Position numbers and translations under genes: made by a program. 64,000 bases of DNA, taken from Bolinopsis microptera. Its lineage: Eukaryota; Ctenophora; Tentaculata; Lobata; Bolinopsidae. The DNA lies in assembly GCF_026151205.1 (NCBI RefSeq), contig NC_087077.1, positions 5,912,483 to 5,976,482 on the forward strand, in the 5' to 3' direction. This document shows positions 25,189-36,800 of this stretch, piece by piece; the first letter of the stretch is position 1; every line of letters begins with the position of its first letter. The notes beneath the pieces were generated by a model that worked only from the letters and a program-made list of their open reading frames with translations, was not told the origin of the DNA and searched no databases.

Positions 25189-28100
25189 CTAGTCCCTCTC
25201 AAAACACATACGCAGACTTTGAGAACTAGGCCCTCTCTTAGTCAAAACATCAGCAGGCATCGTCCTTGAGGGCATAAAGTTAACAGTTATTTCACCCTTC
25301 TCAACCATTTCCCTTAGTGATGCCATGGTAACTATCAGTCTTTTTTCAATGGGGTCCTTTGTCTTCTGTACAAGCTCTAGAAGTCCTTTATTGTAAATAA
25401 AACAGTCTATGGTCACATTTAAAGAATCTCCCAGTATTTGTTGTAGTGTTTGCTGAATAAAAATGGTGTGATCAGCCGCTTTCAGGAGTGCAAGGCTTTC
25501 AGCGGCTAAAGTACTGTAACAGACTCTGTCCAACTTTACAGATTTCCAACAGACAGGGTTTTTGACTCTACCATCTTTATCCGAAATAAGTATCAGATAC
25601 CCACACTGACTACCATTGTTACTAAGATTTCCAAACGATGCATCACTGTATGTAAGTAGTCTTACTCCATTCTTTATGTTAGGCAGTTCTCTGAAGGTCA
25701 GTGGGGCATCTTCATCAGTTTTAAGCTTTTTGACTATCTTGTTGTGAAGCATTATGTCTGAGACGTTGGGATCTTTCAGATTATTGCTCAACTGACAAGC
25801 ATCAAACGAAATATCTGGTCTGGTTTGGACAGATAACCAGATAAGTTGTCCAACACCTGATCTGTACTGTACATACTCTTCGTGAGTCAGAGCATGTGTT
25901 TTCTGGCTTCTTCTGTTACTTGATAGTCCTATGGTCTTTAAAGCACTGATATAATCTGACTGTCCAACAGTGATTTCATATGAGATTGGATCTTGTTCCA
26001 CCTCAAGTCCAAGATATGTGAATCGCGATGCTTCCTGTGACTTAATCTCAAATCCATGCAGCACATCTTTGTGAATATTAGACTCAAAACCTTTGGTCCC
26101 TGCATAGATGAAGTCATCTACATGTACAGTCATTATTCCTGCAAGATCTTCTTTGTCAACTCTTGAAAAGAACAGAGCATCATCATATAAACATTTCCTT
26201 AAACCAGCTTGTTCACTGTGGTCTTTTACATTTCTGTACCACATCTTTGCAGCATCTGACAGTCCATAAACACATTTGTTCAGCTTCCACAGTATTCCTG
26301 GTTTATAGCATTCCTTTGGAGGGGTAAGATAAACTAGTCGCTCAATTGGTTTACCTTGTAGAAATGCTGAGGTTATATCAAGAGAATGAATAGGCCACTT
26401 CATTGATGCTGCTACTGTGAATAGAAGTCTTAGAGATTCTTTTCGACAAGTAGGACTGACTCTTTCGGTACTATCAAGAGGAATTTCCTCAAAACCTCGA
26501 GCTACCAAACGGGCCTTTTTCTTATGACCATTGTCATTTGTGACCCACCTTGTCGAAATGGGGACAAACTGATCATCTACTTCGTGAGCCTCAACCTCTT
26601 CATACACATTGTTTTGCTTCCATTTTGCGATTTCGTCAGTCTTCTGTGACTTATAGGGGTCAGTGTTTAACACTTCGATACTGACCTTCTTCTTCTCATA
26701 CTTTGACTTAGCTTTGCAGAACTTCTGCTCCTTTGTAGACATTGATTCCTCTAAATTAGTTTCGTTGCTTTGTGGTATATTATCTGTGCTTACAGTATTA
26801 TTATCATCCTCTTCAGCAGGAGCAATATCGAAAGCGTTCAACAGAACATCATTTTTCAGCATTTGAGTTGCATTGTAAAATTCTTCAACAGTGGGATTAG
26901 GCTCATCTGGTGGATCGGTCCCACTTACTTCGGAAACATCTTTTGAGTACAGTTCATTTACATTGACAACATGAATCCGGTGGCATCGAACAATATACCC
27001 ACCATGTCTTACAACTACAACTTTCTTGTCCACACCTATAACTGTTCCTGGTCCTCGCCATCGCTTATCATCATTTCTTTTGTAGTATACCATATCACCC
27101 GACTGTATCTCAGTGTACACTTCTCTAGTTTTTGATCTAATGGCTCGTCTGATCATCTCACTAGCTTCGCTTTCCATCATTCTTTTTCGAGCACTGTAGA
27201 TGGCAGAGATGTTCTTGGCAACAGTTTCACTTGGACTCTCATCTTCAACAATCGTTGGACTAGCATAGGGATCATCAATAGAAGTGAGAGATGGATTTTT
27301 GCCAAAGATTAACTGATATGGCGAGAAACCATTTACATTTGCCAAAGTGTTCTTGGCATGACAGGCCCATGCTAAAGCAACTTCAACTGAGCATTTAGTA
27401 TCTTCCATGATCTTTATCATACTGTTAGACAAAAGGGCATGGTGCCGTTCTACAAGGGCATTGCTCCAAGGTGCTTCAGCTCCAGTAGTGATGATATGAA
27501 CGTTGAATTTCTCACAGAGGTCAACAAAACTTTTGTTAACATATTCCCCTCCATTGTCACTCATGAACTTCTTCGGTGGTCCAAAAGTGTTGATCCAGTG
27601 TGTAAAGACACTTTCCACAATGGTTTCCTTGTCTTTTGACCTGATAACTTTTGCAGCAGAGAATCTGGTTTTATGGTCAATCATGTGCTGGATGTAAATG
27701 TTTTTATTCTTGTCGTACACCTTAATATCCATGGCAACGGTATCATTGAAGTCTTTGGCTAAAGGCATACAGACTACTGGACGATTATTCGGTCGCTTGT
27801 ATCTCTTGCACACATCACAGTTAGACGATACTGTGTCAATCTCTCGAGCAATTTCCTTGGTAAGCTGTCCTGCTGTTCTTAAGAGTGACTTTAACTTTTC
27901 AGGTGGGGGATGGGCGAATTGCTTATGTAGCTTAATCGCTATCTTTCTTTTGTCAGTACTTTCCATGGTCAGGTTTACAATTTCCTCTCCTGATTTACAT
28001 AAGCAGACTTGTTGATGGATAGTATTCTTGCTCAGAGGGATGCTACAGTGTCCTGATTCATTGAAGATGATTTTCTGCTTTACACCAAAAGCCTTCACTG

Positions 28101-29478
28101 TGTCATCTCCAAAGTCCAATACCATTCTAGCATCTTTCATTGACTGTTTGCTAATCAGTAATGGAATCTGATCATCAACAACTTGTGCCACAATGTTCAC
28201 CTGTTTGTCACATACAACGGCTGGGAATGTGCAGCATGTCCTTGACTTTGATGGTGCATTATCTCCAAATTTAAACGATACATGTTTCTCTTCATAGCAC
28301 ACCTTAATGAAATCTTCTGGAGACAGCGACTGAAGATAGACTTTCAACCATTCCTTTCCACAAACCGTTTTGTTGCATCCACTGTCAAGAACTGCTAACC
28401 CAAAGTTGTCACTGGTAAATTGGTCCATAACATTTGAGTTCTCTTCTTGGGCAGGAGCATTCATAAAGAGATTTACATTCTCACTCGTTACCTGATTTCC
28501 ACTTTTGTTTATTCTGCGGCGTTCTGGACAATCTCTAGAAAAGTGGTAAATCGACTTGCAAACATTACAAGTAAAATGCCGCCCATATTTGTCTGTTGGG
28601 TTCATTTTTCTGTCACTTCTGACACCCGCAGCTACCTGATGTTGACTTTCCTGCTGTTGATTCTGTTGTCGGTATCCTCTGGCTCCTCTACCATTTCCTC
28701 TTCTAAAGCCATATCCCCGGTATCCTCTTCCCGAATAGCCACTTCTTCCTTGGCTGTAATATGCATGCTGCTCCATTTCCTGAGCATTCAGTACTTCATT
28801 TTCATTTTCGTATTCATCATACATATTAAACTGATTTTCAATACAGGAGTTACCAGTATAAAATGTAGAGTCTTCTTTAACTACACCAATCATTCTCTGG
28901 TGTGAACTTTCTGGATCTTTCATAGTTGTGATCTTCTTTATCGTTTCTTTCATGTTAGTGTATGTTAAGTCGCCACACATAGTAATGGCAACAGAATACT
29001 TGTAATCACTAACATTACAACTTCTAAGTAATTCATACGCTAGAACAGGTTGTGGAAGCTTAATATCATGCTCTTCCATTCGTTTTACAACTTTTTCGAA
29101 TGACGAAATAAACTCCTTGACATCTTGGCTTCCTTCCCGACTTAACTTTCTGAACATGTCATAAGTCTTGAACTTTTCCTTAGCCAAATCTTCAAGATAA
29201 ATTCCATCAAGGACCTCCAGGAGGCAGTCTAATCCCGATGTCTTTACTTCAGCACCTTCTACTGTGTCTGTTCTGCCATTTTGTAATACTTCAAGTGGAA
29301 CTTCCACTGCCTCAGACTTAGCCTTCTGAGGTAACATAAAAACAATACATCCTGCTTGACGCTTTTCTTCGATCAATGTGGTTGCCGACCACAATTTCAC
29401 TTCTTTCTTGAACAAAAGATAAGAATCTCCTAACTTAGGGATAGGTGGTCCACTACTGTTCACTTGATTTTCCGACAT
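25189..29478 (-). CDS. Copia Gag-Pol polyprotein, 1429 residues
   Basis: One frame encodes capsid, protease, integrase, reverse transcriptase and RNase H in copia order. Gag is 1-240, followed by an RG/Q-rich linker. The zinc knuckle CNVCKSIYHFSRDC is at 304-317 (CX2CX4HX4C). The protease has DSG at 365-367. Integrase has its HHCC finger (H518, H523, C554, C557) and D584, D641, E677. Reverse transcriptase has RWVTNDNGHKKKARLVARGF, LDITSAFLQG, and HVDDF in place of YVDD. RNase H has LTYSDASFGN and STLAAESLAL. There is no stop between gag and pol. Start MSENQVNSSG lies 13 bases after the 5' LTR. The HVDD variant and short LTR resemble GalEa-like animal copia elements as I recall them, which is tentative. 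Confidence 0.92.
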   Translation of the reverse strand: MSENQVNSSGPPIPKLGDSYLLFKKEVKLWSATTLIEEKRQAGCIVFMLPQKAKSEAVEVPLEVLQNGRTDTVEGAEVKTSGLDCLLEVLDGIYLEDLAKEKFKTYDMFRKLSREGSQDVKEFISSFEKVVKRMEEHDIKLPQPVLAYELLRSCNVSDYKYSVAITMCGDLTYTNMKETIKKITTMKDPESSHQRMIGVVKEDSTFYTGNSCIENQFNMYDEYENENEVLNAQEMEQHAYYSQGRSGYSGRGYRGYGFRRGNGRGARGYRQQNQQQESQHQVAAGVRSDRKMNPTDKYGRHFTCNVCKSIYHFSRDCPERRRINKSGNQVTSENVNLFMNAPAQEENSNVMDQFTSDNFGLAVLDSGCNKTVCGKEWLKVYLQSLSPEDFIKVCYEEKHVSFKFGDNAPSKSRTCCTFPAVVCDKQVNIVAQVVDDQIPLLISKQSMKDARMVLDFGDDTVKAFGVKQKIIFNESGHCSIPLSKNTIHQQVCLCKSGEEIVNLTMESTDKRKIAIKLHKQFAHPPPEKLKSLLRTAGQLTKEIAREIDTVSSNCDVCKRYKRPNNRPVVCMPLAKDFNDTVAMDIKVYDKNKNIYIQHMIDHKTRFSAAKVIRSKDKETIVESVFTHWINTFGPPKKFMSDNGGEYVNKSFVDLCEKFNVHIITTGAEAPWSNALVERHHALLSNSMIKIMEDTKCSVEVALAWACHAKNTLANVNGFSPYQLIFGKNPSLTSIDDPYASPTIVEDESPSETVAKNISAIYSARKRMMESEASEMIRRAIRSKTREVYTEIQSGDMVYYKRNDDKRWRGPGTVIGVDKKVVVVRHGGYIVRCHRIHVVNVNELYSKDVSEVSGTDPPDEPNPTVEEFYNATQMLKNDVLLNAFDIAPAEEDDNNTVSTDNIPQSNETNLEESMSTKEQKFCKAKSKYEKKKVSIEVLNTDPYKSQKTDEIAKWKQNNVYEEVEAHEVDDQFVPISTRWVTNDNGHKKKARLVARGFEEIPLDSTERVSPTCRKESLRLLFTVAASMKWPIHSLDITSAFLQGKPIERLVYLTPPKECYKPGILWKLNKCVYGLSDAAKMWYRNVKDHSEQAGLRKCLYDDALFFSRVDKEDLAGIMTVHVDDFIYAGTKGFESNIHKDVLHGFEIKSQEASRFTYLGLEVEQDPISYEITVGQSDYISALKTIGLSSNRRSQKTHALTHEEYVQYRSGVGQLIWLSVQTRPDISFDACQLSNNLKDPNVSDIMLHNKIVKKLKTDEDAPLTFRELPNIKNGVRLLTYSDASFGNLSNNGSQCGYLILISDKDGRVKNPVCWKSVKLDRVCYSTLAAESLALLKAADHTIFIQQTLQQILGDSLNVTIDCFIYNKGLLELVQKTKDPIEKRLIVTMASLREMVEKGEITVNFMPSRTMPADVLTKRGPSSQSLRMCFERD

Positions 29479-29491
29479 TTCCTGCTATCAC

Positions 29492-29624
29492 TTTTAATTC
29501 AATAAAGTGAGACAGTAACACTAGTGGATGATAGAAACATAAACTTCAAACGAGGAATACAAATCAAGTCAGACAAAGCCTCCTGGAGTTTCTGCCATCC
29601 TGTAAATGGTATATAAGATTAACA
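29492..29624 (-). repeat. 5' LTR of the copia element
   Basis: Identical to the 3' LTR. On the minus strand it is followed by GTGATAGCAGG, the expected position of the tRNA primer-binding site; I could not match it to a tRNA. Confidence 0.85.
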
Positions 29625-29639
29625 GAGACTATGTGTATC

Positions 29640-29930
29640 TACAAATCTTTCGAGGTTGTTTTTACAAGAGACAGGGCTTGCTACGCAAGGGAAGAAAACC
29701 GGGAGAAACAAACACAAATTATACAAATAAATATTATAAAACCTAGCAAAAAGAAATTCAACTATCCTACACTACTACAAATGTTTATTACATACTACAA
29801 TGTAATACACGATAAATAAATGCTGTATAATCAAGAAACAGGGCTTGCAGGGCAAGGGACGGAACACAGGGACTGGCTACAGAGTGTATAAAACAGTGAT
29901 TCAGCAAGTACCAATGAAACTAATAAATCA
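29640..29930 (+). repeat. Tandem pair of about 175-bp units with AGGGCTTGC motif
   Basis: ACAAGAGACAGGGCTTGC at about 29665 and AATCAAGAAACAGGGCTTGC near 29830 head two diverged units about 174 bp apart. A matching pair lies at 32085 and 32262 on the other side of the LINE at 30.5-32.0 kb. Confidence 0.5.
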
Positions 29931-30150
29931 ATGAAACTAATAAATCAATGTTTTAGCTCATTTTACAAAGTCAAATATTTAAAACAATTAAAATTGTATA
30001 GTGCTCAATTTGTAAATGACTAGTTGATCTTTGCTATTGGAAGTTTGTCAAGGACTGGCAGCTAGCGGGGCAAGGAATGCACGGGCTTAGGGGCTTTTGT
30101 GCACACCAGAACACTAGCTCGGTAGATTTTTGGAAACTAGAAGGACTGAA
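29920..30150 (+). repeat. Dispersed repeat family A, copy 3 (diverged)
   Basis: Shares the order of blocks with copy 2: AAAACAATTAAAATTGTATA, GCGGGGCAAGGAATGC, CTTTTGTGCACACCAGAA, CACTAGCTCGGTAGATTTTT. It is more diverged than the other copies. Confidence 0.5.
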
Positions 30151-30581
30151 AACTAAAATTGTTTTTGATGGAGGCTGAGGCATGTTTTTGAGAGGGACGG
30201 TATAATAGCTTGTGGTAACAACTGGCCTTTACTTTAATAGGATGAAGTTTTAGTTTTAGGACAGGAATAAGGCATTAAGAAGATTTGCTCTTTGTTTACA
30301 AGGCAGAATATAAGCGATGTTGGTTATAATATGTATCAATATCTAGATCTTCGTTTATCAATTTTCACTAAATGGGTTTAAAATTTTAATAGGGAGGGAA
30401 ATTCATCAACTTTATTAAGTACCTATCAAAAATAAATCTTATATCAATGTAATATATTAAAAATCATAATCCTAAGTCTAATAATAAATCTGTTAAGAAC
30501 ACTTTCTCACTACACTGCGCTCACACACGTTAGTAAGACAAAGGAAAATGCACACCCAGCTAATTTTCAATTTCAAGATAA

Positions 30582-32048
30582 TCATTTTGGATGTGTGGAC
30601 CCTAGGGTAGACTTAATGTCAAAATTTAGATTAGAGCATTCGAAATCTTTGTTTGTCCAATCAAGATCAGCATGGTTATGCTGGTTGACGAGCAGTGATT
30701 GCTTCATCCTAGACTTCAGGCAGGCCACACTTAGACAGTAGTCACGTATACCAAGCTTAGGCACAATTACGTTCCAAATACGAGTCGTTCTGCTATTGAA
30801 GTTGTCAGGGGGGTCTGCTTGGCTTAGTATAAGGGTGGGTTTCCTACTTGAGCAGGTGAAATTTTCATGGAGGGAAATCGGAGCACGGAATTTCATGATT
30901 TTATAGAGCTCAAGGAAACAATGGTAAGTGTACAGGTTTTGGACGGCAAGTATTCCTTGTTCCTTGAACAAAGGTTTCGTGTGCTCTTTCAAAAAAAATT
31001 TTTTGTTCAGATTTTGGTTGCCAAACGGTCGAGCACGAGCACAGGTCTTAAATTTATCTAGGTATGCCTCCCTGTCGCCAAACAGCACCCTGAGACAATA
31101 TTTTTGTGCTTTGAATACAGAACTTATACGAGTTTTGGCTGCCCCACCCCAAACCGTGATACAATAGGAGAGGTGTGATTCAAATAGAGTGTAATACAAC
31201 TGGCGGTGTAAGAAATCTGGGAGGGAGCAGCGTAGGCGGCAGAGAGTTGATGTTGCATGGCTGAGAGAACGCCTAAGTGATTTTATATGTTCTTCCCAGG
31301 TTAGCTTTTCATCGATGACGACTCCCAGAAACTTAGCAGATGCAACTTGTTTTATTGGAAAGTTATCAATGGTTAGAGTATATTCAGAATTATTGTCAGT
31401 CTGGGAGGACGATGCTGGTTTAAAGTGAATGAAACAGCATTTAGACAAGTTGACATGGAGTTTGTTTGCTCGCATGTAGGAATATAAACTAGCTAAAAGA
31501 GAATTACCACGCATATATGCCTCCTTTTTAGATTTCCCAGTCACAAATATATTGGTGTCATCAGCGAAGGTGACAAATGATCCCAAACTGGAGCTGTTGG
31601 CGATATCATTAATATATAGGAGAAATAAGAGAGGTCCAAGAATCGAACCCTGAGGGACTCCAAACTGTATTTTCAAGGCGTCAGATTTCTCACCAACAAC
31701 TTCAGTATATTGTGATCTATTTGTTAAGTAACTTTTTATAAGATCATTTGCCACCCCACGTATCCCATAGCCCTGTAATTTGACAAGTAATGTACCATGA
31801 TCTATTGTATCAAAAGCTTTGCTAAGGTCTATGAATATGCCTAAGACATGATGCTTAAGTTTTAGAGATTCAGTTATAAGGTTTACTGAGTGATTAACTG
31901 CATGTGAAGTAGAGTGTGACTGCCTGAAGCCAAATTGTGTTTTAGATATTATACCCTGTGAGCTAGCAAACGAATATATTCTTGAGTAAATGATCTTTTC
32001 AAAGATACCCATTGGGTATTGCTGAATCTGACCCACAAAATACCACAA
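30582..32048 (-). pseudogene. Second CR1-like LINE, RT and C-terminus only
   Basis: A 488-codon open frame is related to ORF2 of the LINE at 11.8-15.2 kb but clearly a different subfamily. From FEKIIYSRIYSFASSQG it carries FGFRQSHSTSHAVN, motif A FIDLSKAFDTIDH, motif B GVPQGSILGPLLF, motif C FADDTNIFV, and the shared tail SHLSYCITVWGG and FGDREAYLDKFKTCARAR. The first dozen residues (MWYFVGQIQQYP) are not LINE sequence, so the copy is 5' truncated inside RT motif 1. PHD, endonuclease and ORF1 are missing. Confidence 0.85.
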
Positions 32049-32059
32049 TCAATACAAGA

Positions 32060-32390
32060 ATATACAATATTTAAACAAACATCATGTTTATACAAGAATC
32101 AGGGCATGCAGAGCAAGAGAAGAAGAATTAGAGAAAAACTCCAACACATGTATACCCCTTAGTCCAGTAAATAACAATAATTACTTGTACACAAAGCTGT
32201 ATTTAATATAAAATACATAACAAATACACAGTCTACCCAATATACGAGTTAAAAATTGTATAAACAAGAGACAGGGCTTGCATAGCAAGGGAAGAGATAT
32301 AAGAGGACCAGGTAAAAAGAGTTTATTATGTAGTATCCAGTGAAGAATAAACTAAATATAGAGTATCTACAGTGTATTATACTCTCAATA
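32060..32390 (+). repeat. Second tandem pair of about 175-bp units
   Basis: TATACAAGAATCAGGGCATGC at about 32085 and AAACAAGAGACAGGGCTTGC at about 32262 head two units, matching the pair at 29640-29930. The LINE fragment between the pairs may have inserted into a longer tandem array. Confidence 0.5.
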
Positions 32391-32393
32391 ATA

Positions 32394-33146
32394 TCATATG
32401 TCTAAGACCATCCTGAGAATTCTGGCTGATCCAAGCAGAGCTGTCTTCTGGAGATTAGAGATGCTCAGATTGCAGTGGACTGCATCGAGGTGTTTACGAA
32501 AGTTAATGGTGATAGTTCCTAATGTGCTTATCACCACAGGGACGATTGTGACCTTTCGTAAATTCCAGTTCTTCTTAATTTCTCTTTTTAGGTCTTGATA
32601 TTTCAGTATCTTTTCTTGTTCTCTATCCAGGATCCGGGTATCTCCTGGGACTGCAACGTCAATGATGGTTGCTGCGTTGGTTACCTTGTCTACCAGGAGG
32701 AGATCCGGTCTGCAGTGTTCGATAACGTGGTCCGACTGGACATGGAAGTCCCACAATATCTTGACTTTTTCGTTCTCCAGCACCTTCTCTGCCCGGTGTT
32801 CGTACCACCTTTTACTGCGTGGGAAGCCGTATTCCTTGCACAGACTCCAGTGCAATGCGGCAGCTACTTTGTCATGCCGACACTTATATTCTGTCTGTGA
32901 AAGTTTTGGGCACCCATTCAGTATGTGGTCTATTGTCTCGTAATGGTTTCTGCAGAGTCTGCAGAGGGGAGAAGAGCCAGGTGTTTTGTCAATCCTGTGC
33001 TTCACATAATTCGTCCTAAGTGCTTGGTCTTGGGCTGCTATCAACAATCCTTCTGTCTCCTTCTTCAAGTCTTGTTGAGTGAGCCAGTTCCAAGAGGTTA
33101 ACGGGTCCGCTATACCCATCATCTGCCTTGGGAACTGTCCGTGCAT
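32394..33146 (-). pseudogene. C-terminus of a restriction-endonuclease-type LINE (R2/NeSL-like)
   Basis: The 250-codon frame has a CX2C...HX4C knuckle (LCRLCRNHYETIDHILNGC) and then an endonuclease-like region: WDFHVQSDHVIEH, RPDLLLVDK, ATIIDVAVPGDTRI, EKILKYQDLKREIKK. It ends with VVISTLGTI and QKTALLGSARILRMVL. This is the conserved end of R2/NeSL-type LINE proteins with a restriction-like endonuclease (R.PD...D..). The frame continues upstream only after disruptions (a run of AAT codons at about 33147-33165). Confidence 0.8.
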
Positions 33147-33715
33147 TATTATTATTATTATTTAGGTCCAGTTCGTCAACAGGTATTGCTTTCTGATAAT
33201 ACCGTCCTCTGTGTCCTCTCACTGGAATCAATACTGTCTTAAGTAGCTCAAACCGCAAACGACGTCTTAGATTTGCCATAATGAGGCTTTTGTCCTGGCT
33301 GCCAGATGTGTTGCCACTCGTTTACGGAACATTGTAGCCTGTGGGCCCATACCTCCAGTGGTCGAGAATACAAGGCCATTGCAGGTTCCTTTTTCAATCT
33401 GTACACAGCGGTCTCCATATTTCCTTTATTTCTCTCTGTCATGCTTACTGTACATCTTTGCTGGGGTGTTGTGATTAGCGTTGGATTTGGCTCCGGGGTG
33501 TAAAACCCTAATATCAAAAAATGCCATCTCCATTGGTGACCACAGACCTCTAGCTGCTATGTCGAGCCTTGCCCCATCATCCAGGATGGTACCAGGACGA
33601 AGGCTTTCTCCAGTGCACGGCTGGAGTGTAGCCTCTAAAACAACCTCATTACAGATTTTTCAAGAATGCTTGCAACAGTGTTTCTCAGTCGGTTGTGTCT
33701 GCTGTTGACAAAGCC
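33147..33715 (-). mobile_element. Decayed upstream part of RLE-type retroelements
   Basis: Frames on the minus strand give PVRGHRGRYYQKAIPVDEL and RTVPKADDGYSGPVNLLEL in different registers. Further up is a block reading DGARLDIAARGLWSPMEMAF, then FDIRVLHPGAKSN. The last block resembles a conserved motif (ARLD...RG.W.....FFDVRVFNP) seen in other retroelement proteins. It is heavily frameshifted and probably composed of more than one insertion. Confidence 0.5.
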
Positions 33716-33716
33716 T

Positions 33717-33844
33717 CCTTTCTTGCAAATAAGAATGTGGTTATAGGTGTTATCTTAGCTTGAAACACTATAATATTTCTCCTTTCTTGCAAATAAGAAT
33801 GTGGTTGTAGGTGTTATCTTTGCTTGAAACAATATAATATTTCA
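33717..33844 (+). repeat. 64-bp tandem duplication upstream of RNF123
   Basis: CCTTTCTTGCAAATAAGAAT starts at 33717 and again at 33781. The two units differ at a few positions. It ends some 50 bp before the RNF123 start codon, so it could be promoter or 5'UTR sequence. Confidence 0.85.
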
Positions 33845-33874
33845 ACATTATAAAAACCATTTTTCTTGTAGCAA

Positions 33875-33892
33875 ATGGAATTTGAGAACTAA
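33875..33892 (+). promoter_or_regulatory. Five-codon upstream ORF overlapping the RNF123 start
   Basis: ATGGAATTTGAGAACTAA sits between a splice-acceptor-like TTTTTCTTGTAG (ending 33871) and the main ATG. Its stop and the RNF123 start overlap as TAATG (33890-33894). If this is in the mature transcript, translation of RNF123 may depend on reinitiation. Confidence 0.45.
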
Positions 33893-36800
33893 TGGATTCA
33901 TCTTTGGAGTCAGATGAACTCAGTGGTGACCTGAGTGCTTCTCGTCACATAGAGATCCCATCATCATCAAGAAGCAGGTATGTCTTCTTTGGGTTTCTAG
34001 TATTATATTAAGTAAAATACAATTTAAGTAAAATACAATTTTTGTTTTCCACAGAAGAATCAATACATATTGAATTATAAATATCCGATAATTCATTATT
34101 ATTATATATCTGTGAATAAACTAAACTCAGATTAATCGCACGCGCAGGGTATTATTTGATACTTTCATTCATAAATCAAAATCTGTATAAACAGTAATCT
34201 CAGATTATCTTGGTTGTTGTCTTACGTAATACAACATTTTCTTTTTTACCCTCTAGAATAATAACAATTTGACAATATTTTAATTTAAATTCCACTCAAT
34301 TTCACTCTGATAGTGATAAAATTTAGGAATGGATCGGGTATCCGGCTGCTAAAATAGTAGTTGGGAAGGCCAAGGTGCTTGGCCGGATATCATAACAATG
34401 ATTTCGGCTCATAATGGGGATGGGGGGGGTTTGAGTCTTGATTGCGGGTGATTACAGCGGGGGGAGGGGGGTAAAAATTGCTAAAATGTTGATTATGTAA
34501 TATGTGAACGACCCCTTACAGACAGAGCTGTTGCTGCAATTTTAACAATTTAAAAACTTGTTTAGCTTCCTAACAGTTTTGTCGACATAATACCAATTAA
34601 TTATCCAGTACTTTCAGTAAAGATATATATGCTGTAGGATGCATATTTACCAATAATAATGGGAAAAAATAAAGTGTTCTCTAATTCCAATTTTAGTCTC
34701 CTTATAATGCACCGTTATTATCTATCTATCTATATTCTATATCTGCTAGTTCAACCATACATGTTTCAGTCACACTACTCACCAATTTCCTCTACAGTAC
34801 GAGAGACGCTAAAAGACAGTTACGAATCGTAGAGTCAACAGAGACGATCAGAAGTACTCTATCACCCGAGCTATGTAGCAGCTTGTCATTTGGGCCTTTG
34901 TCCTCCACTCACGATCAGACATGCTTCCTACAAGAGGTTTTCCCGTTCCTGTCCGTGCAGAATGATGACGAATTTAACTCGGAGAAGCCTCTTAACTTCA
35001 ATAGCCTGGACCTACGCTTGAAGCAGTCCATCTCTATTCCATCCTCAGTTGATCAGTACAAAGATAACGTAGTTGACATGAAAAAAAGGGCTGAAGTGGA
35101 CGGTGTCTTGGGGCCTGCTGTCGTTAGAATGGACCCTGGCAGGTCAATGGGCTACTTTGTGTACAGTCAAGATAAACTGGATATTGAAGGGAAGTCTAAT
35201 TTCAGCACTTGTTGTGCCAACACTGCGCTCACCAAGGGAAGGTGGATGTATGAAGTCCTCCTGTTAAGCCGCGGAATCATGCAGTTAGGTTGGACCACGC
35301 CTAGCAGCTTTGCTAACTTCACTACACAGGAGGGTGTGGGAGATACTGAGAACTCTTTTGCATTCGACGGAAAGCGAATCAAGAAGTGGAACAAAGGCGC
35401 GCACGATTACGGAGAAGAGTGGAACGTGGGGGATGTTATTGGGTGCGCTATTGATCTGGACGTGGGTGAAGTGTCATACTATCGGAATGGGGTGTCGCTT
35501 GGTGTTGCTTTCTCCAATGTCAAAACAGGCACCAACTATGCCTACTTCCCTGCAGTGTCTCTATCCTTCGAGGAGCACATCAGGATCAACTTTGGAGATC
35601 GACCATTTAACTACAAAATCGATGAATTTGAACCTATACAGGCATATCCTGCTGAAGAGTTGTACTGTGTTGATCAGTACCTCGTTTCAATAAACAATAT
35701 CCTGAAAATTCACCTCAACTCTGCCAAACAGAGCAACTTATATTTCAATCAAATAAGCATGGCACACATATTTGATAAGATCGGCCATCTTCTTGGAAAC
35801 CCTTACATAATCCACTCTCTCATAGTGCCTTTCATCACTGACAAATGTCAGCTTCCTGAAAAGAGGGCAAAGTTCTTTGAAGCTCTAACAACGTTTTTGG
35901 ATGACTGGGAGTTGAATCATTTGGTGGACGAGCTGTTTCACACTGTTGCTCTCATCTCTTACTGCTGCATTTACTCCAACCAACCTACCCAGAAAATACA
36001 ACTGCTCCAGTTGGCGATTGACATGTTGGCAGACCCCAAGTTTAGCGACATAATAGTCAACTCGCCGCTATTTGGGCACAGGTTCATGCTCTTCTTACAC
36101 TTCAAAGGTCCAGATGGACAACTCCTCAGCTCTGTAGTTCCTCATGCTTGGTGGCCAGGTAATGAGGAACACAAGGAATCATTTGATAACGCCACAAAGA
36201 ACATCTATGGAGCTATAAAACAAGTAGAAGCTATGTTCGCCAAGATGTTGGACATTCTGATTTCAGGGCGACATCTCAAGAAGTTTTTAGCTTACTTAAA
36301 TGAATTCATCCAACAGATATTGGCAGTTGCAGTCTCTTTGTCAAACCTCCGGAACATACCTATCCATCAGCAAGCCTTCATGTCCAATCTTTTTCTCGCT
36401 ATTTCAAGATCCCTCGCCGAAAACACAACACACTTGTCTGCCTCGAAAGTATTCATCAAACCAGCTTATTATACAACGAAGAACATGCAGTCAGACTTCT
36501 CAGACCTTCCAAGAGTAGGAGGCAACCACGGACATTTGAGAAAAGAGCACAAAGAGTACCTGTCTAACCTGGAACAGGGAGATGTAGATGACATGTCTCA
36601 CATTCTCAACAATACTGCTCTTCTATTCCACCTTGGAGTTTACCGGAGACTTCTTTCTGCTGACCTCTTCTGTAGAGAAATGACAGACCACGCTGCACAT
36701 CTGAAAGCAGTACAGGAGAAAATCAAGAATTGTCCTGTTGATGAGAAGGAAGTATTGGAGGATCTTAAACAGTGTGAAGCTGTGTTAGAGAAGGACACGA

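Larger units (their letters stand above)
24252..29624 (-). mobile_element. Intact Ty1/copia LTR retrotransposon
   Basis: Two identical 133-bp direct repeats (24252-24384 and 29492-29624) flank a single 4290-bp gag-pol frame on the minus strand. The element is bounded by GAGAC (24247-24251 and 29625-29629), a 5-bp target duplication. In element orientation the LTR starts TGTTAATC, but it ends in AAAA rather than the usual CA. The LTRs are very short for a copia element. Between pol and the 3' LTR is about 800 bp of non-coding sequence with poly(T) tracts. No mismatch between the LTRs and an open frame indicate a recent insertion. Confidence 0.9.
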
